From the NCBI GenBank assembly GCA_934647195.1, contig CAKUFD010000008.1, forward strand, positions 1-64,000: a stretch of DNA of 64,000 nucleotides, given 5' to 3'. A program made the position numbers and the translations under genes. Below, piece after piece: positions 1 through 9,160 of the stretch; positions within the stretch are counted from its first letter, which is position 1, and each line of letters opens with the position of its first letter. This DNA is from an uncultured Collinsella sp. GTDB taxonomy: Bacteria; Actinomycetota; Coriobacteriia; Coriobacteriales; Coriobacteriaceae. Below the pieces are notes generated by a model. It ran no database searches and was not told the origin of the DNA. It saw nothing but the letters and a program-made list of their open reading frames with translations.

Positions 1-60
1 GAGAGCAGGGCGCCGCTGACCGGTGGACGGCGCTCGACCCGTTTTCGCGGGCTCGGGCGC

Positions 61-106
61 GGGGGCGCCGCGGGGGGATCCCCCCCCCGCGGCGCCCCCT
101 TTTTTA
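61..106 (+). terminator. Strong intrinsic terminator
   Basis: A GC-rich hairpin with 17-bp arms (61-77 and 83-99) is followed by a T tract at 100-105. It would end a plus-strand transcript entering from the left edge. In frame 2 a TGA at 17-19 could be the stop of that upstream gene, but only six codons are visible, so I do not call a CDS. glmM then needs its own promoter in 107-234. Confidence 0.9.
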
Positions 107-182
107 TTGCTTTGGTTCACTTTTTCAATGCCAGTCCTGTCGATTTATTGGGACTTCGCAATCCTTGGGAATGCAGGGTTAC

Positions 183-188
183 TATAGT
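183..188 (+). promoter_or_regulatory. Putative -10 element of glmM
   Basis: TATAGT sits 46 nt upstream of the glmM start and downstream of the leading terminator. No convincing -35 hexamer is seen at the proper distance, so this is a weak call based on position and the -10 match only. Confidence 0.35.
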
Positions 189-234
189 TTCATCGTTTAT
201 ACGTTAGCTTTTGTTCCCTTTTGAGAGGATTGCC

Positions 235-1572
235 ATGAAGTACTTCGGAACCGATGGCTTCCGCGGTGAAGCCAATAATGGCCTCAACGTTGAACATGCC
301 TTTAAAATCGGCCGTTTCATTGGCTGGTACTATGGCGCACGCCAGGATAAGAAGGGCCGTATTGTTGTTGGAAAGGATACGCGCCGTTCGAGCTATATGT
401 TCGAGGCCGCTATCGTTTCTGGACTCGTTGCTTCTGGTGCCGATGCATATATGCTTCATGTTATTCCGACGCCCGGCGTTGCTTATGAGACCGTTGATGG
501 GTGCTTTGATTGCGGCGTGATGATCAGCGCTTCGCACAACCCTTATTCCGACAACGGTATTAAGCTCGTCAATGGTGATGGCTACAAGATGGAGGAGTCT
601 GTCTTGGAGCAAATCGAAAGTTATATCGACGATGAGTTTGAGGTTCCTCTCGCTACGGGTGACTCTATCGGCGCTACGGTCGATTATATGCAGGGTCGTA
701 ATCGTTATATCGCGCATTTGATTTCGAGCGCGAACTTCTCCCTCCAGGGCGTTAAGGTTGGCCTTGACTGCGCTAACGGCTCAGCTTCCTCTGTTGCTAA
801 GCCCGTCTTTGATGCTTTGGGTGCCGATGTTCGCGTTATCAACAACAATCCCGATGGCTTTAACATCAATGTGGATTGCGGTTCTACTCATCTTGATCGA
901 CTTCGCCGTCATGTCGTCGAGCAGGGCCTTGATGTCGGTTTTGCCTACGATGGTGACGCGGATCGGTGCCTCGCTGTCGATGAGCGCGGTAACGTCGTTG
1001 ATGGCGATCTTATCCTGTATGTCTGCGGTGTTTATCTCAACAAACACGGTCGCCTGACGGCGGGTACCGTTGTTCCTACTGTTATGAGTAACTTCGGCCT
1101 CTTCCGCGCGTTTGACGAAGCTCACCTTTCCTATGAGACCACTGCCGTGGGCGATAAGAACGTATATGCCTGCATGCGTAAGAACGGTTATAGCCTTGGC
1201 GGCGAGCAGTCCGGACATATCATTTTTGGTGATATTGCACAGACTGGCGATGGTATCCTGACGAGCCTGCGCATCATGGAGGTGTTGCGTGCCGAGCGAG
1301 AGACGCTTTCTCAGCTGTGCGCACCGGTCAAGCTTTATCCGCAGCTGCTTACCAACGTTCGCGTGACGGATAAGGAAGTGGCCATGAATGACGATGCCGT
1401 CCTCGCTTCTGTTGATGCGGCCAAGAATTTCCTAGGCGAGCGTGGACGTGTCTTGTTGCGCGCGAGCGGCACTGAGCCTCTGGTTCGCGTTCTGACGGAG
1501 GCGCCGACTGATGAGCTTTGCCAAGAGGCAAGCGCCTTTATGCTTGATGCGCTCGAGCCTTTTCGTGCGTAA
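235..1572 (+). CDS. glmM: Phosphoglucosamine mutase GlmM
   Basis: Converts glucosamine-6-phosphate to glucosamine-1-phosphate, the step feeding UDP-GlcNAc for peptidoglycan; cytoplasmic. The protein has 445 residues, the usual length. The N-terminus KYFGTDGFRG is typical of GlmM. The phosphoserine loop ISASHNP puts the catalytic serine at about residue 100. The metal loop DGDADR is at 239-244, the sugar loop GGEQSGH is near 325, and the phosphate loop RASGTEPLVRV is near 415. The ATG at 235 is chosen over the in-frame TTG at 211 because GAGAGG (223-228) lies 6 nt upstream and the family starts here. It is monocistronic, with a terminator on each side. Confidence 0.95.
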   Translation: MKYFGTDGFRGEANNGLNVEHAFKIGRFIGWYYGARQDKKGRIVVGKDTRRSSYMFEAAIVSGLVASGADAYMLHVIPTPGVAYETVDGCFDCGVMISASHNPYSDNGIKLVNGDGYKMEESVLEQIESYIDDEFEVPLATGDSIGATVDYMQGRNRYIAHLISSANFSLQGVKVGLDCANGSASSVAKPVFDALGADVRVINNNPDGFNINVDCGSTHLDRLRRHVVEQGLDVGFAYDGDADRCLAVDERGNVVDGDLILYVCGVYLNKHGRLTAGTVVPTVMSNFGLFRAFDEAHLSYETTAVGDKNVYACMRKNGYSLGGEQSGHIIFGDIAQTGDGILTSLRIMEVLRAERETLSQLCAPVKLYPQLLTNVRVTDKEVAMNDDAVLASVDAAKNFLGERGRVLLRASGTEPLVRVLTEAPTDELCQEASAFMLDALEPFRA

Positions 1573-1598
1573 AGGTCGTCACGCTTTATAGCAATTGG

Positions 1599-1625
1599 GG
1601 GGTCGCCGTGTGCGATCCCTTTTTT
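1599..1625 (+). terminator. Intrinsic terminator after glmM
   Basis: GGGGTCGC (1599-1606) pairs with GCGATCCC (1612-1619), including one G-U pair, and is followed by six T residues. Confidence 0.85.
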
Positions 1626-1710
1626 ATATCGAATCGGTCTTTTCCGAAATCAATGTTGGTAACTGGGCATAAAAAACTCAACGATCCATACGTCGGAAAG
1701 GGGATAGAAC

Positions 1711-2073
1711 ATGGCTGTATTCTACAAAGATCAAGCGGGAAACGTCCTTGCTGCGCTTTCGAGTGACATGCGCGCACCGGCTGGTTTCGAGGAGTTGGTG
1801 GCCGGAACGGTCGACGCGGCTCGCGAAAAGCATGTTCCCGTTGTTTCGCTCGAGCGCGATGCGCACGTTATTCGCGTTACCGTGGGCGAGGTTGAGCACC
1901 CCATGCTTCCGGAGCATTTCATCGAATGGATTGCGCTTGAGGCCGATGGGCGTCTTGAGATTCACCATCTTAAGCCAGGACAGGCGCCTTCGACGTTTTT
2001 TGCTGGCGGTGTCAAATCCGGCACCGTCTTCGCATTTTGCAATCTGCATGGATTGTGGAGTGCTTCGTTCTAG
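1711..2073 (+). CDS. Superoxide reductase (desulfoferrodoxin-type) with degenerate centre I
   Basis: Reduces superoxide to hydrogen peroxide at a non-haem iron (centre II), protecting anaerobes without making oxygen. All five centre II ligands are visible: His41 (EKHVP), His63 (VEHPM), His69 (EHFIEW), Cys110 and His113 (CNLHGLW). The first 35 residues still align with the desulforedoxin domain (FYK..xxxGNVL, TVDAA), but the four cysteines that bind centre I iron are gone: Asp/Gln/Ala stand in the CxxC region and Ala-Gly in the CC region. At 120 aa it is nearly full desulfoferrodoxin length, so it resembles class III enzymes rather than short neelaredoxins. The SD GGAAAGGGG precedes the ATG. 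The gene is monocistronic or ahead of the NadE-like gene. Confidence 0.9.
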   Translation: MAVFYKDQAGNVLAALSSDMRAPAGFEELVAGTVDAAREKHVPVVSLERDAHVIRVTVGEVEHPMLPEHFIEWIALEADGRLEIHHLKPGQAPSTFFAGGVKSGTVFAFCNLHGLWSASF

Positions 2074-2237
2074 GGCTTTGATCGCCTGATGTTGAGGGGC
2101 TGCGCGCCTAGACTCTGCTCGATTTCCCTGTTATGGGGCACGGGCACGGGATTTGGGCCGCGTGGTCCCTCATCGCTATGTCGAGAACCTTGGCGGGCGA
2201 GTATCATGGAGTGAATGGAATCGATGGAAGGGGCGAG

Positions 2238-4274
2238 ATGAGGCTCGCGTTAGCACAGATGGATACACGCTTGGGGGATATCGAGGGCATTTGCTCTCGT
2301 GTGTTCGATCAGGCAATGATAGCGGCATCGCATGGTGCGCACCTTATGTGTGTTCCGGCGCCGCTTACCGTCGGCATAGCGCCTACTTCGCTTATCGAGT
2401 ACGGCAACTTCCAGCACGCCTTGATTGTGGCCCTGCAGGCGCTTGCAGAGAAGTTGGAGCCGCTGGGAATTGCCTGCTTATTTCCCTCCATCGTCTCGTT
2501 CGAGGGTGCACCGATCTTCGAGATCTTTATTCTTCGAGATGGTCATGTCGTTCCCGCCCGTTCGCTCATTGCGCGTGAGCGGGGGCCGCGTTCGGATGAG
2601 GCCTGGCTTCCGCCTGTTTTTGATATCGCTGGTACTCGCGTCGCCGTTTCCTTTGATCTGGCTCGGGATATGGAGTCCCTTCCCGTTGGAACCGATATCG
2701 TTATTTATTTCCCAGCGTACGGCTATGACGATTCGAACGAGGAGACTGCTGCCGTCGCTTCGATTCGCGACGGTTTCTTTGTCGACTCGGTTGCCAAGAC
2801 TGGTCTCTGGCTGGCCTGTATGGCACCTGTAGGTGCGTATGACGGCGCGGTATATACCGGTGGCTCGTTTGTGATGGACGATGCCGAGCATGTTATCGCT
2901 GCAGCACCTTGTTTTGAAGAAGGCTTGCTTATTTCGGAAATCTCCCACGGGACTGTTCCGGATGCTATCGACCCGGATCTTCTGCCGCGATGGAATCGTG
3001 AGGAATGGCTCTGGGAATCGGCTCGTCTGTATCTGCGAGATGTCGTCGCTCGTGAAGCGTCTGGTAAGGTTGCACTTTTACTTTCGGGCGATCTTGCCAC
3101 ATCGCTTCTCGCTGCGCTCGCGGTGGATGCTGTTGGATCTCGAAACGTAATAGGTGTCGTTATGCAGCATGAGGAGGCACTGACTCCTCGGGAAGAATCT
3201 ATCGAGAGCGAACGCTTGCGAGTTGCTCGCGCAACTGCAAGCAATCTTCGGATTCAGGTTATTGAATGCGAGCCGTCTTCAAACTGCGGGTGCGAAGAAC
3301 CATGGGCGGCTCTCGAACGCGAGGGCGAGGCGAAACGTCTTGGCAAAGCGGTTCCGAGTGCGCGGCACGATGATCTCGATGCCTTGCTGAGGGTCGCGCG
3401 TCGCGTTGATGCCTGCTGCGTGAGTGCTATGACAAAAACCGAGTATGCCCTTTGTGCGCCTGCGGCCCTGATGGATGGTCTCTCACAATGCGTTTGCGCA
3501 CCGTTTGGCGATGTCTATCTATCCAATCTTGAATTTATTGCGCGCTGGCGCAATCGTCGCTCCCCTGTAATCCCGGAAACGATCGTATCTCTCGTATCGG
3601 TCGAGAGGAGCCTGGGCTCGATTGTCGACCGTGCGGTTCCCTCGCTGACGGGGGATGGCGAGCTTGAGGAAAAGGTGGCATCGGTTCTCCGTTCGCAAGC
3701 GCCTTCCAAAATCGATGATGCTCTGAGGGCCCATATCGACAAGGGGCTAGACTTTGAAGAGAATCCACTTGCCGCCTTGTCTCCTCAGGCACTGCGGGCT
3801 CTTATGCTCTTGATTCAATATGGTGAAGCGGCGCGTCGAAAGCTTCCCGCCATGCCGATTCTATCCGCTCGCTCTCTTGCCGAGAGGAGCTGGCCGGTTT
3901 CTTTGGGTTGGTCGGATATGGGGCGTGACGGTGAAGACCTCATAACGGTTGATACGCTTATTCGGATGGAACAGGCGCGCTCTTCTGAAGAGGGCTCTTC
4001 GCATCGGACGCAAGCTCGTGAGGAGATCATGGGGCTGATCGGAAGTCTTTTTGGCATAACGCCCGAACAGATGGCTCATATGCAGAGCGAAGAAGGTCAG
4101 CGTGAACTGCGCCAGGGGCTTGGCGATATCGAGTCGATGCTGCGCAAGATGATGGAATCCTCTCAGGGCGCCATGGGCCTTACTGGATCTGACGAGGCGA
4201 ATCGCGGCGCACAGGCTCGTGGCGCGTTTCCATTTGCACCGGGCGGTGCGGCTCCGTTTTTCTCGCAAAATTAG
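2238..4274 (+). CDS. NAD synthetase-like protein lacking catalytic residues
   Basis: Has the architecture of glutamine-dependent NAD synthetase: a nitrilase-fold domain (about residues 1-235, with LALAQMDTRLGDIEG and GGSFVMDD matching the family) and an ATP-pyrophosphatase-like domain (about 275-480). The active sites are lost. The catalytic Glu of the PEL motif is Ala41. The lysine of the RKxxLPNY region is absent. The ICED cysteine region reads SFDLARD (138-144). The PP-loop SGGxDSS reads SGDLATS (283-289). A C-terminal extension ends in a Gly/Ala/Phe-rich tail. The ATG at 2238 is chosen for GAAGGGG upstream and the family start; the longer in-frame start at 2133 has no SD. It is probably non-catalytic, and its function is unknown. 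It lies directly before ruvCAB. Confidence 0.75.
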   Translation: MRLALAQMDTRLGDIEGICSRVFDQAMIAASHGAHLMCVPAPLTVGIAPTSLIEYGNFQHALIVALQALAEKLEPLGIACLFPSIVSFEGAPIFEIFILRDGHVVPARSLIARERGPRSDEAWLPPVFDIAGTRVAVSFDLARDMESLPVGTDIVIYFPAYGYDDSNEETAAVASIRDGFFVDSVAKTGLWLACMAPVGAYDGAVYTGGSFVMDDAEHVIAAAPCFEEGLLISEISHGTVPDAIDPDLLPRWNREEWLWESARLYLRDVVAREASGKVALLLSGDLATSLLAALAVDAVGSRNVIGVVMQHEEALTPREESIESERLRVARATASNLRIQVIECEPSSNCGCEEPWAALEREGEAKRLGKAVPSARHDDLDALLRVARRVDACCVSAMTKTEYALCAPAALMDGLSQCVCAPFGDVYLSNLEFIARWRNRRSPVIPETIVSLVSVERSLGSIVDRAVPSLTGDGELEEKVASVLRSQAPSKIDDALRAHIDKGLDFEENPLAALSPQALRALMLLIQYGEAARRKLPAMPILSARSLAERSWPVSLGWSDMGRDGEDLITVDTLIRMEQARSSEEGSSHRTQAREEIMGLIGSLFGITPEQMAHMQSEEGQRELRQGLGDIESMLRKMMESSQGAMGLTGSDEANRGAQARGAFPFAPGGAAPFFSQN

Positions 4275-4325
4275 ACGCAAGGCTCCATCGATTAGACTGT
4301 GGCTAAACGACGCCCCCTATCGTGG

Positions 4326-4331
4326 TATATT
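4326..4331 (+). promoter_or_regulatory. Putative -10 element of ruvCAB
   Basis: TATATT lies 32 nt before the ruvC start in the 88-nt gap after the NadE-like gene. No good -35 is visible, so the operon might also be transcribed through from upstream. Confidence 0.4.
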
Positions 4332-4362
4332 AGAACAGATGTTCGTGCTTGAAGGGAGGCGC

Positions 4363-4887
4363 ATGGTTATTCTCGGAATCGACCCCGGACTTGCTCATAC
4401 GGGCTGGGGGATTGTTGAAGAGCGAGGCGGCGATGTTCGCTGCCGCGCTTACGGATGTATCGAAACGTCGGCGGGGAATGATCTGGCCGTGCGCCTTCGG
4501 CATATCGCCGATGACCTGTCGGCCGTAGTCGAGCGGTACCACCCTCAGGAGGCTTGTATCGAGAGCGTCTATTTTGGCGTTAACGTGAGGTCTGCGATTC
4601 CGACCGCGCACGCACGCGGTGCCGCACTGGTGGCGGTATCTCTATGCGGAGTCGAGGTAGGCGAGTACACTCCTATGCAGATTAAGCAGTCGGTTGTGGG
4701 GACGGGCGCTGCCGATAAGGGTCAAGTGACCTATATGGTTAGAAATCTTCTTCATTTGGATCATGACCCTAAGCCCGATCATGCTGCGGACGCCTTGGCA
4801 TGTGCTATCTGCCATGCCCATTTGCGTCATACCGATGCGGTGACGCGTGGCGAATATGTTCAAAAGAGGGGAAACGGCTACTCATGA
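4363..4887 (+). CDS. ruvC: Holliday junction endodeoxyribonuclease RuvC
   Basis: Cuts Holliday junctions during recombinational repair as a dimer working with RuvAB. It has 174 aa, in the normal size range. The RNase-H-like catalytic acidic residues are visible in ILGIDPGLAHTG (Asp7), CIESVYFG (Glu) and DHAADALACA (Asp residues near the C-terminus). The ATG at 4363 is preceded by GGGAGG (4355-4360 region) and gives the family's MVILGIDPG start; the upstream ATG at 4339 adds a non-homologous stretch. The stop overlaps the ruvA start (ATGA), so ruvC-ruvA-ruvB are translationally coupled. Confidence 0.95.
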   Translation: MVILGIDPGLAHTGWGIVEERGGDVRCRAYGCIETSAGNDLAVRLRHIADDLSAVVERYHPQEACIESVYFGVNVRSAIPTAHARGAALVAVSLCGVEVGEYTPMQIKQSVVGTGAADKGQVTYMVRNLLHLDHDPKPDHAADALACAICHAHLRHTDAVTRGEYVQKRGNGYS

Positions 4888-5504
4888 TCTCGTTGATACG
4901 CGGAACGCTTATTGAGGCAACACCTCAATATGCCATTGTCGACGCCGCGGGAGTCGGCTTTGAACTAGGCATCTCGAGCATGACGGCCGCAGCGCTGCCG
5001 GCTCTGGGGGCCGAGTGCCGTCTCTATGCGCGTCTTCAAGTGCGTGAAGACGCTATGACGCTTTTCGGCTTCACTTCGAAGGAAGAGCGCGCGATGTTCG
5101 ACCATCTCCTGAGCGTATCGGGTGTGGGGCCTCGTCTGGCGCTCGCCATTCTTTCGCGCTACAGCGTATCGCAGGTATACTCCATTGTGATGGCCGAGGA
5201 TGCGACGGCGATGTCTGCCGTGTCCGGTGTGGGAAAAAAGACTGCACAACGCTTGATTTTGGAATTGAAGAGCACTTTCGCAAAGGACCACTCGTTTGCC
5301 GCTGCCGAGGCTCCGGCTGCTAACCAGACGGTCATGACGTTTTCTCAAGAACCCTCTGTGTTGGAAGATGCGCGTCAGGCGCTTCTTTCCATGGGATTCA
5401 GCCCGCAGGAGACGGAGCTGGCGCTTGACGGATATGATGGCCAGGGTATGCGAGTTGAAGATTTGCTGGGTGCCGCGCTGCGTCGTCTTGGAATGGATGC
5501 ATGA
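4884..5504 (+). CDS. ruvA: Holliday junction branch migration protein RuvA
   Basis: Binds the four-way junction as a tetramer and loads the RuvB motor. The 206-aa protein starts MISLIRGTL. It has an N-terminal OB fold (1-62), two helix-hairpin-helix motifs ([14 protein letters not shown] near 78 and [16 protein letters not shown] near 113), a flexible linker, and a C-terminal domain III ([12 protein letters not shown]...) that contacts RuvB. Its start overlaps the ruvC stop by 4 nt and its stop overlaps the ruvB start. Confidence 0.96.
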   Translation: MISLIRGTLIEATPQYAIVDAAGVGFELGISSMTAAALPALGAECRLYARLQVREDAMTLFGFTSKEERAMFDHLLSVSGVGPRLALAILSRYSVSQVYSIVMAEDATAMSAVSGVGKKTAQRLILELKSTFAKDHSFAAAEAPAANQTVMTFSQEPSVLEDARQALLSMGFSPQETELALDGYDGQGMRVEDLLGAALRRLGMDA

Positions 5505-6583
5505 TGTGGGAAGTCGACGAATCCGAAGATCTCTGGGCTGATGCGTCGCGGGGAAATGCAGCCTCTCAGGGTAGGGAAGACGCGGAGCGCTTGGTGACGG
5601 GCGATCTGACGGCTGACGACCTAGATGTGGAGCGTTCGCTTCGTCCGCAGCGTCTTGATGATTACTGTGGGCAGGAGCATATCAAGCAAAGTCTTCGCAT
5701 CCTTATCCAGGCTGCTCAAAGCCGTGGTGAGTGCCTCGATCACGTTATTTTTTCGGGGCCTCCAGGCTTGGGCAAGACAACCTTGGCAACCGTCATCGCC
5801 AACGAGCTGGGTGCGCAAATTAAAACGACGTCAGGACCGGCGATCGCTCGCACGGGGGACCTGGCGGCGATTCTCACGAATCTCCAACCGGGTGATGTTC
5901 TCTTTATCGATGAGATTCATCGTCTCAATCGCTCCATCGAAGAGATTCTTTATCCCGCGATGGAGGATTTTTCACTCGATATCGTTATAGGCAAGGGGCC
6001 TGCTGCGCGCTCCATTAGGCTCGATATCCCTCATTTCACCTTGGTGGGCGCCACAACCCGTTCGGGCATGCTCACCGGGCCTCTGCGCGATCGCTTTGGC
6101 ATCTCGTTTAGGCTCGACTACTATTCCGTCGAGGACCTTGCAGAGATCGTCACGCGTTCGGCAAATATTCTGGGGGTCTCTATCGATTATCAGTCGGCTT
6201 TGGAGATCGCCTCTCGCTCCCGCGGAACCCCACGTTTGGCCAACCGTTTGCTTAAACGTGTACGAGATTATGCTCAGGTGCGCGGTGATGGTCCAATTGA
6301 GCTCGATATCGCACGGGAGGCGCTCTCTTTCTTCGAGATCGATGAGCTTGGTCTCGACTGGATGGACATTCGTATCCTCGAGACGCTCGTCAAGACATTT
6401 CGCGGTCGCGCCGTCGGTCTAACGACGCTTGCAAGTGCCGTGGGCGAGGACCCCTCAACACTTGAAGATGTATATGAGCCCTACCTCCTCCAGCGTGGGC
6501 TCATTATCAGAACGCCTCAGGGGCGTGTCGCTACCCTTGCTGCTTTTGACCACTTGGGAGTTACCCCGCCATCTGGAGTCTAG
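5501..6583 (+). CDS. ruvB: Holliday junction branch migration helicase RuvB
   Basis: AAA+ ATPase motor that drives branch migration with RuvA. It has 360 aa. Walker A is [11 protein letters not shown], Walker B is DEIHR, sensor 1 is in GATTRSG, the arginine finger is in GPLRDRFG, and a C-terminal winged helix ends in RTPQGRVAT. An N-terminal extension of about 30 acidic residues precedes the conserved [11 protein letters not shown]. Two adjacent ATGs (5501 and 5504) are both possible; the first overlaps the ruvA stop. It is the last gene of ruvCAB. Confidence 0.96.
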   Translation: MMWEVDESEDLWADASRGNAASQGREDAERLVTGDLTADDLDVERSLRPQRLDDYCGQEHIKQSLRILIQAAQSRGECLDHVIFSGPPGLGKTTLATVIANELGAQIKTTSGPAIARTGDLAAILTNLQPGDVLFIDEIHRLNRSIEEILYPAMEDFSLDIVIGKGPAARSIRLDIPHFTLVGATTRSGMLTGPLRDRFGISFRLDYYSVEDLAEIVTRSANILGVSIDYQSALEIASRSRGTPRLANRLLKRVRDYAQVRGDGPIELDIAREALSFFEIDELGLDWMDIRILETLVKTFRGRAVGLTTLASAVGEDPSTLEDVYEPYLLQRGLIIRTPQGRVATLAAFDHLGVTPPSGV

Positions 6584-6641
6584 GTTCTTAAGAAACGTTG
6601 TATGCTAAGTGCACTGTGCAATTCGTGAGAAAGGCCTTCAT

Positions 6642-8327
6642 ATGCCAACCGATATTGAAATCGCCCACTCCGTCAAGCCGCTTCCTATTACTCAGGTCGC
6701 TCAAGAGGCCGGTATCGATGAAAGCTATTTGACGCCTTACGGTTTTGATAAGGCCAAGGTCGACTACTCTCTTCTAAATAGCCCTGAGCATGCGGATTCG
6801 ATCTCCACTTCTGCCTTGGTGTTGGTGACGGCCATCAATCCCACGCCTGCGGGCGAGGGTAAAACGACGACTACGATTGGCCTTGCTGACGGCCTGCGTC
6901 GTCGCGGCGTGAAGAGCGCGGTTGCGCTTCGAGAGCCTTCGCTTGGCCCTGTTTTTGGTGTCAAGGGCGGTGCTGCTGGCGGCGGTTACGCTCAGGTTGT
7001 CCCCATGGAGGATATCAACCTACACTTCACGGGTGACTTCCATGCGATTGGCGCTGCGAACAATCTGTTGGCCGCCATGCTTGACAATCATATCCAGCAG
7101 GGCAACAGGCTCGGCATCGACGTTAAGCGTGTGACATGGAAGCGCGTTGTCGACATGAACGACCGCCAGCTGCGCCATGTCATTGACGGCATTGGTGGCA
7201 AGGCCCAGGGCGTACCGCGCGAGGACGGATTTGATATCACCGTCGCTTCCGAGGTCATGGCTATTCTCTGTCTGGCGACTTCTATCGCCGATTTGAAGCA
7301 GCGCCTGGGCGAGATTGTTGTGGCGTACACCTATGAGGGGAAACCCGTTACCGCTTCCGACCTTAAGGCACAAGGCGCCATGGCCGCTCTGCTGAAAGAT
7401 GCCCTGAAGCCCAATCTGGTGCAGACGCTTGAGCATACGCCCGCTTTTGTACATGGCGGTCCGTTTGCGAACATTGCCCATGGATGCAATTCTGTTATGG
7501 CGACGCGCATGGCCCTGTGCTTTGGCGATATCGCGATTACGGAGGCTGGATTTGGTGCCGACCTCGGTGCCGAGAAGTTCTTTGACATTAAGTGCCGCAT
7601 GACGGGTCTTTATCCACGCGCGGTGGTTGTTGTGGCAACGGCTCGTGCCCTTAAATACAACGGTGGCGTTGCCAAGGCCGATCTGAACACGGAGAATCTT
7701 GATGCGCTTCGTGCCGGCCTGCCCAACCTGTTCCGTCACGTGCAGAACATCAAGGATGTTTTTGGTACCGAGACGATCGTCGCCATCAATCATTTCCCGA
7801 CCGATACCGAAGCCGAGCTCAAGCTCATTGAGGATGAGTGCGCGGCGCGCGGTATTTGCGTCTCCCTCTCCGATGCCTGGGCTGCGGGCGGCAAAGGTAC
7901 GCTTGACCTTGCGGATAAGGTTGTGGCGGCCGTCCAGAAGACTCCCGCTCCGCTACCCGCATTTGCCTATGAGGCCGGCTCCGACGTTGCCGAGGCCCTG
8001 GAGGCAATTGCTACAAAAATCTATCATGCCGATGGCGTCGATTTTACGCCGGCGGCAAAGCGTCAGCTCTCCGAGCTTCGTGAGAACGGGTTTGGCAACT
8101 TGCCTGTCTGCGTTGCCAAGACGCAATACAGCTTTAGCGACGATGCCAAGAAGCTTGGCGCTCCCGAGGGCTTCCGCATCACGGTGCGCGAGCTCAAGGT
8201 TTCCGCCGGTGCTCACTTTGTGGTCGCTCTTACCGGTAGCGTTTTGACGATGCCGGGTCTTCCGCGCGTTCCGGCAGCCGAGAATATCGATATCGACGAT
8301 AATGGCGTGATTACCGGTTTGTTCTAA
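6642..8327 (+). CDS. fhs: Formate-tetrahydrofolate ligase
   Basis: ATP-dependent formation of 10-formyl-THF from formate and THF, the entry of formate into the one-carbon pool. It has 561 aa, as expected. The P-loop [14 protein letters not shown] and the motif EPSLGPVFG are present, as are the conserved [14 protein letters not shown] and the C-terminal [16 protein letters not shown]. The ATG at 6642 is chosen because GAGAAAGG lies 7 nt upstream and the family begins MPTDIEIA; an in-frame upstream start lacks an SD. A terminator follows, so it is transcribed apart from fchA-folD, which continue the same pathway. Confidence 0.96.
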   Translation: MPTDIEIAHSVKPLPITQVAQEAGIDESYLTPYGFDKAKVDYSLLNSPEHADSISTSALVLVTAINPTPAGEGKTTTTIGLADGLRRRGVKSAVALREPSLGPVFGVKGGAAGGGYAQVVPMEDINLHFTGDFHAIGAANNLLAAMLDNHIQQGNRLGIDVKRVTWKRVVDMNDRQLRHVIDGIGGKAQGVPREDGFDITVASEVMAILCLATSIADLKQRLGEIVVAYTYEGKPVTASDLKAQGAMAALLKDALKPNLVQTLEHTPAFVHGGPFANIAHGCNSVMATRMALCFGDIAITEAGFGADLGAEKFFDIKCRMTGLYPRAVVVVATARALKYNGGVAKADLNTENLDALRAGLPNLFRHVQNIKDVFGTETIVAINHFPTDTEAELKLIEDECAARGICVSLSDAWAAGGKGTLDLADKVVAAVQKTPAPLPAFAYEAGSDVAEALEAIATKIYHADGVDFTPAAKRQLSELRENGFGNLPVCVAKTQYSFSDDAKKLGAPEGFRITVRELKVSAGAHFVVALTGSVLTMPGLPRVPAAENIDIDDNGVITGLF

Positions 8328-8372
8328 GCTAGAGTGCAGTTGTTGGCGCTGCCGTTTTTAGGTTGCTTGTAG

Positions 8373-8403
8373 GGGTGCGATCCGGATGGGTCGTACCCTT
8401 TTT
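8373..8403 (+). terminator. Intrinsic terminator after fhs
   Basis: GGGTGCGA (8373-8380) pairs with TCGTACCC (8391-8398), with one G-U pair, and is followed by five T residues. Confidence 0.75.
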
Positions 8404-8524
8404 ATGGCTATCGATAGGAAACAGCGATGGTGATGCCTGCTGACAAGTATTTGGTTATGGTCTACACTTCACGAAATCGCACAAGCGCATTGCGGGAGCA
8501 GTGCATATATGAGGGGCTATCAAA

Positions 8525-9157
8525 ATGGCGCACGTGATGATGGATAAGACATGCCGAGACTTCGCCGAGGCTCTGGCTGCGCGAGAGCCGGTTCCGGGCG
8601 GGGGAAGTGCGAGCGCTTACGTGGGAGCTCTCGGAGCTTCTCTGTGTTCTATGGTTGCGCGCTATGGTGCCAACAATCCCCGTTTTGTCGAGGTCGAGGA
8701 CGACCTTCTCCATGCTATTGCCGCTTCGGGCCGTATTGGTTTCGAGCTGCTTGAGCTCGTAGAGGAAGACGTCCGAGCGTATGGTCTTGTTTCTGCGGCA
8801 TATGGTATGAACCGAGATGATCCGCGTCGCTCTGAGAAAATCCAGGATGCGCTTCATGAGGCGGCTTTGCCACCCTACCGTATCATGGTCGCTTGCTCGC
8901 GTGTGCTCGCCCTGCTGGAGGAGATGGCCGATAAGGGCTCTCGCCAGCTTCTTTCTGACGTCGCCTGCGGTGCTGTATTTTGCCGTGCTGCGTTGCAGGG
9001 CGCAAGTCTGACGCTCTTTGCAAACACGACGTCAATGAAGGATCGTGCGCGTGCCGAGGAGCTGGAACGCGAGTGCGACGTATTGCTCGATACCTGGTTA
9101 CCGCGGGCGGATGACCTTGCCAAACGTGCCGCTGACGCGGCCAGAAAACGGAGTTGA
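8525..9157 (+). CDS. fchA: Methenyl-THF cyclohydrolase, FTCD C-domain family (FchA)
   Basis: A 210-aa protein of the formimidoyl-THF cyclodeaminase/cyclohydrolase fold. The family signature PVPGGGSASAYVGALGASLCSMVA is near residue 22 (quoted in part as the glycine-rich PVPGGGSAS segment). Fused to nothing, such proteins act as methenyl-THF cyclohydrolases in folate one-carbon metabolism. GAGGGG lies 9 nt upstream of the ATG. It is followed 3 nt later by folD, whose own cyclohydrolase site is altered, which supports cyclohydrolase as the role here. The alternative is a formimido-THF cyclodeaminase; no histidine-utilisation genes are adjacent. Confidence 0.88.
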   Translation: MAHVMMDKTCRDFAEALAAREPVPGGGSASAYVGALGASLCSMVARYGANNPRFVEVEDDLLHAIAASGRIGFELLELVEEDVRAYGLVSAAYGMNRDDPRRSEKIQDALHEAALPPYRIMVACSRVLALLEEMADKGSRQLLSDVACGAVFCRAALQGASLTLFANTTSMKDRARAEELERECDVLLDTWLPRADDLAKRAADAARKRS

Positions 9158-9160
9158 TAT

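Noticed and set aside
1..60. Tail of an upstream CDS ending at TGA 17-19
   Set aside because: Only six codons are visible, so it cannot be supported, although the terminator at 61-106 implies an upstream plus-strand transcript.
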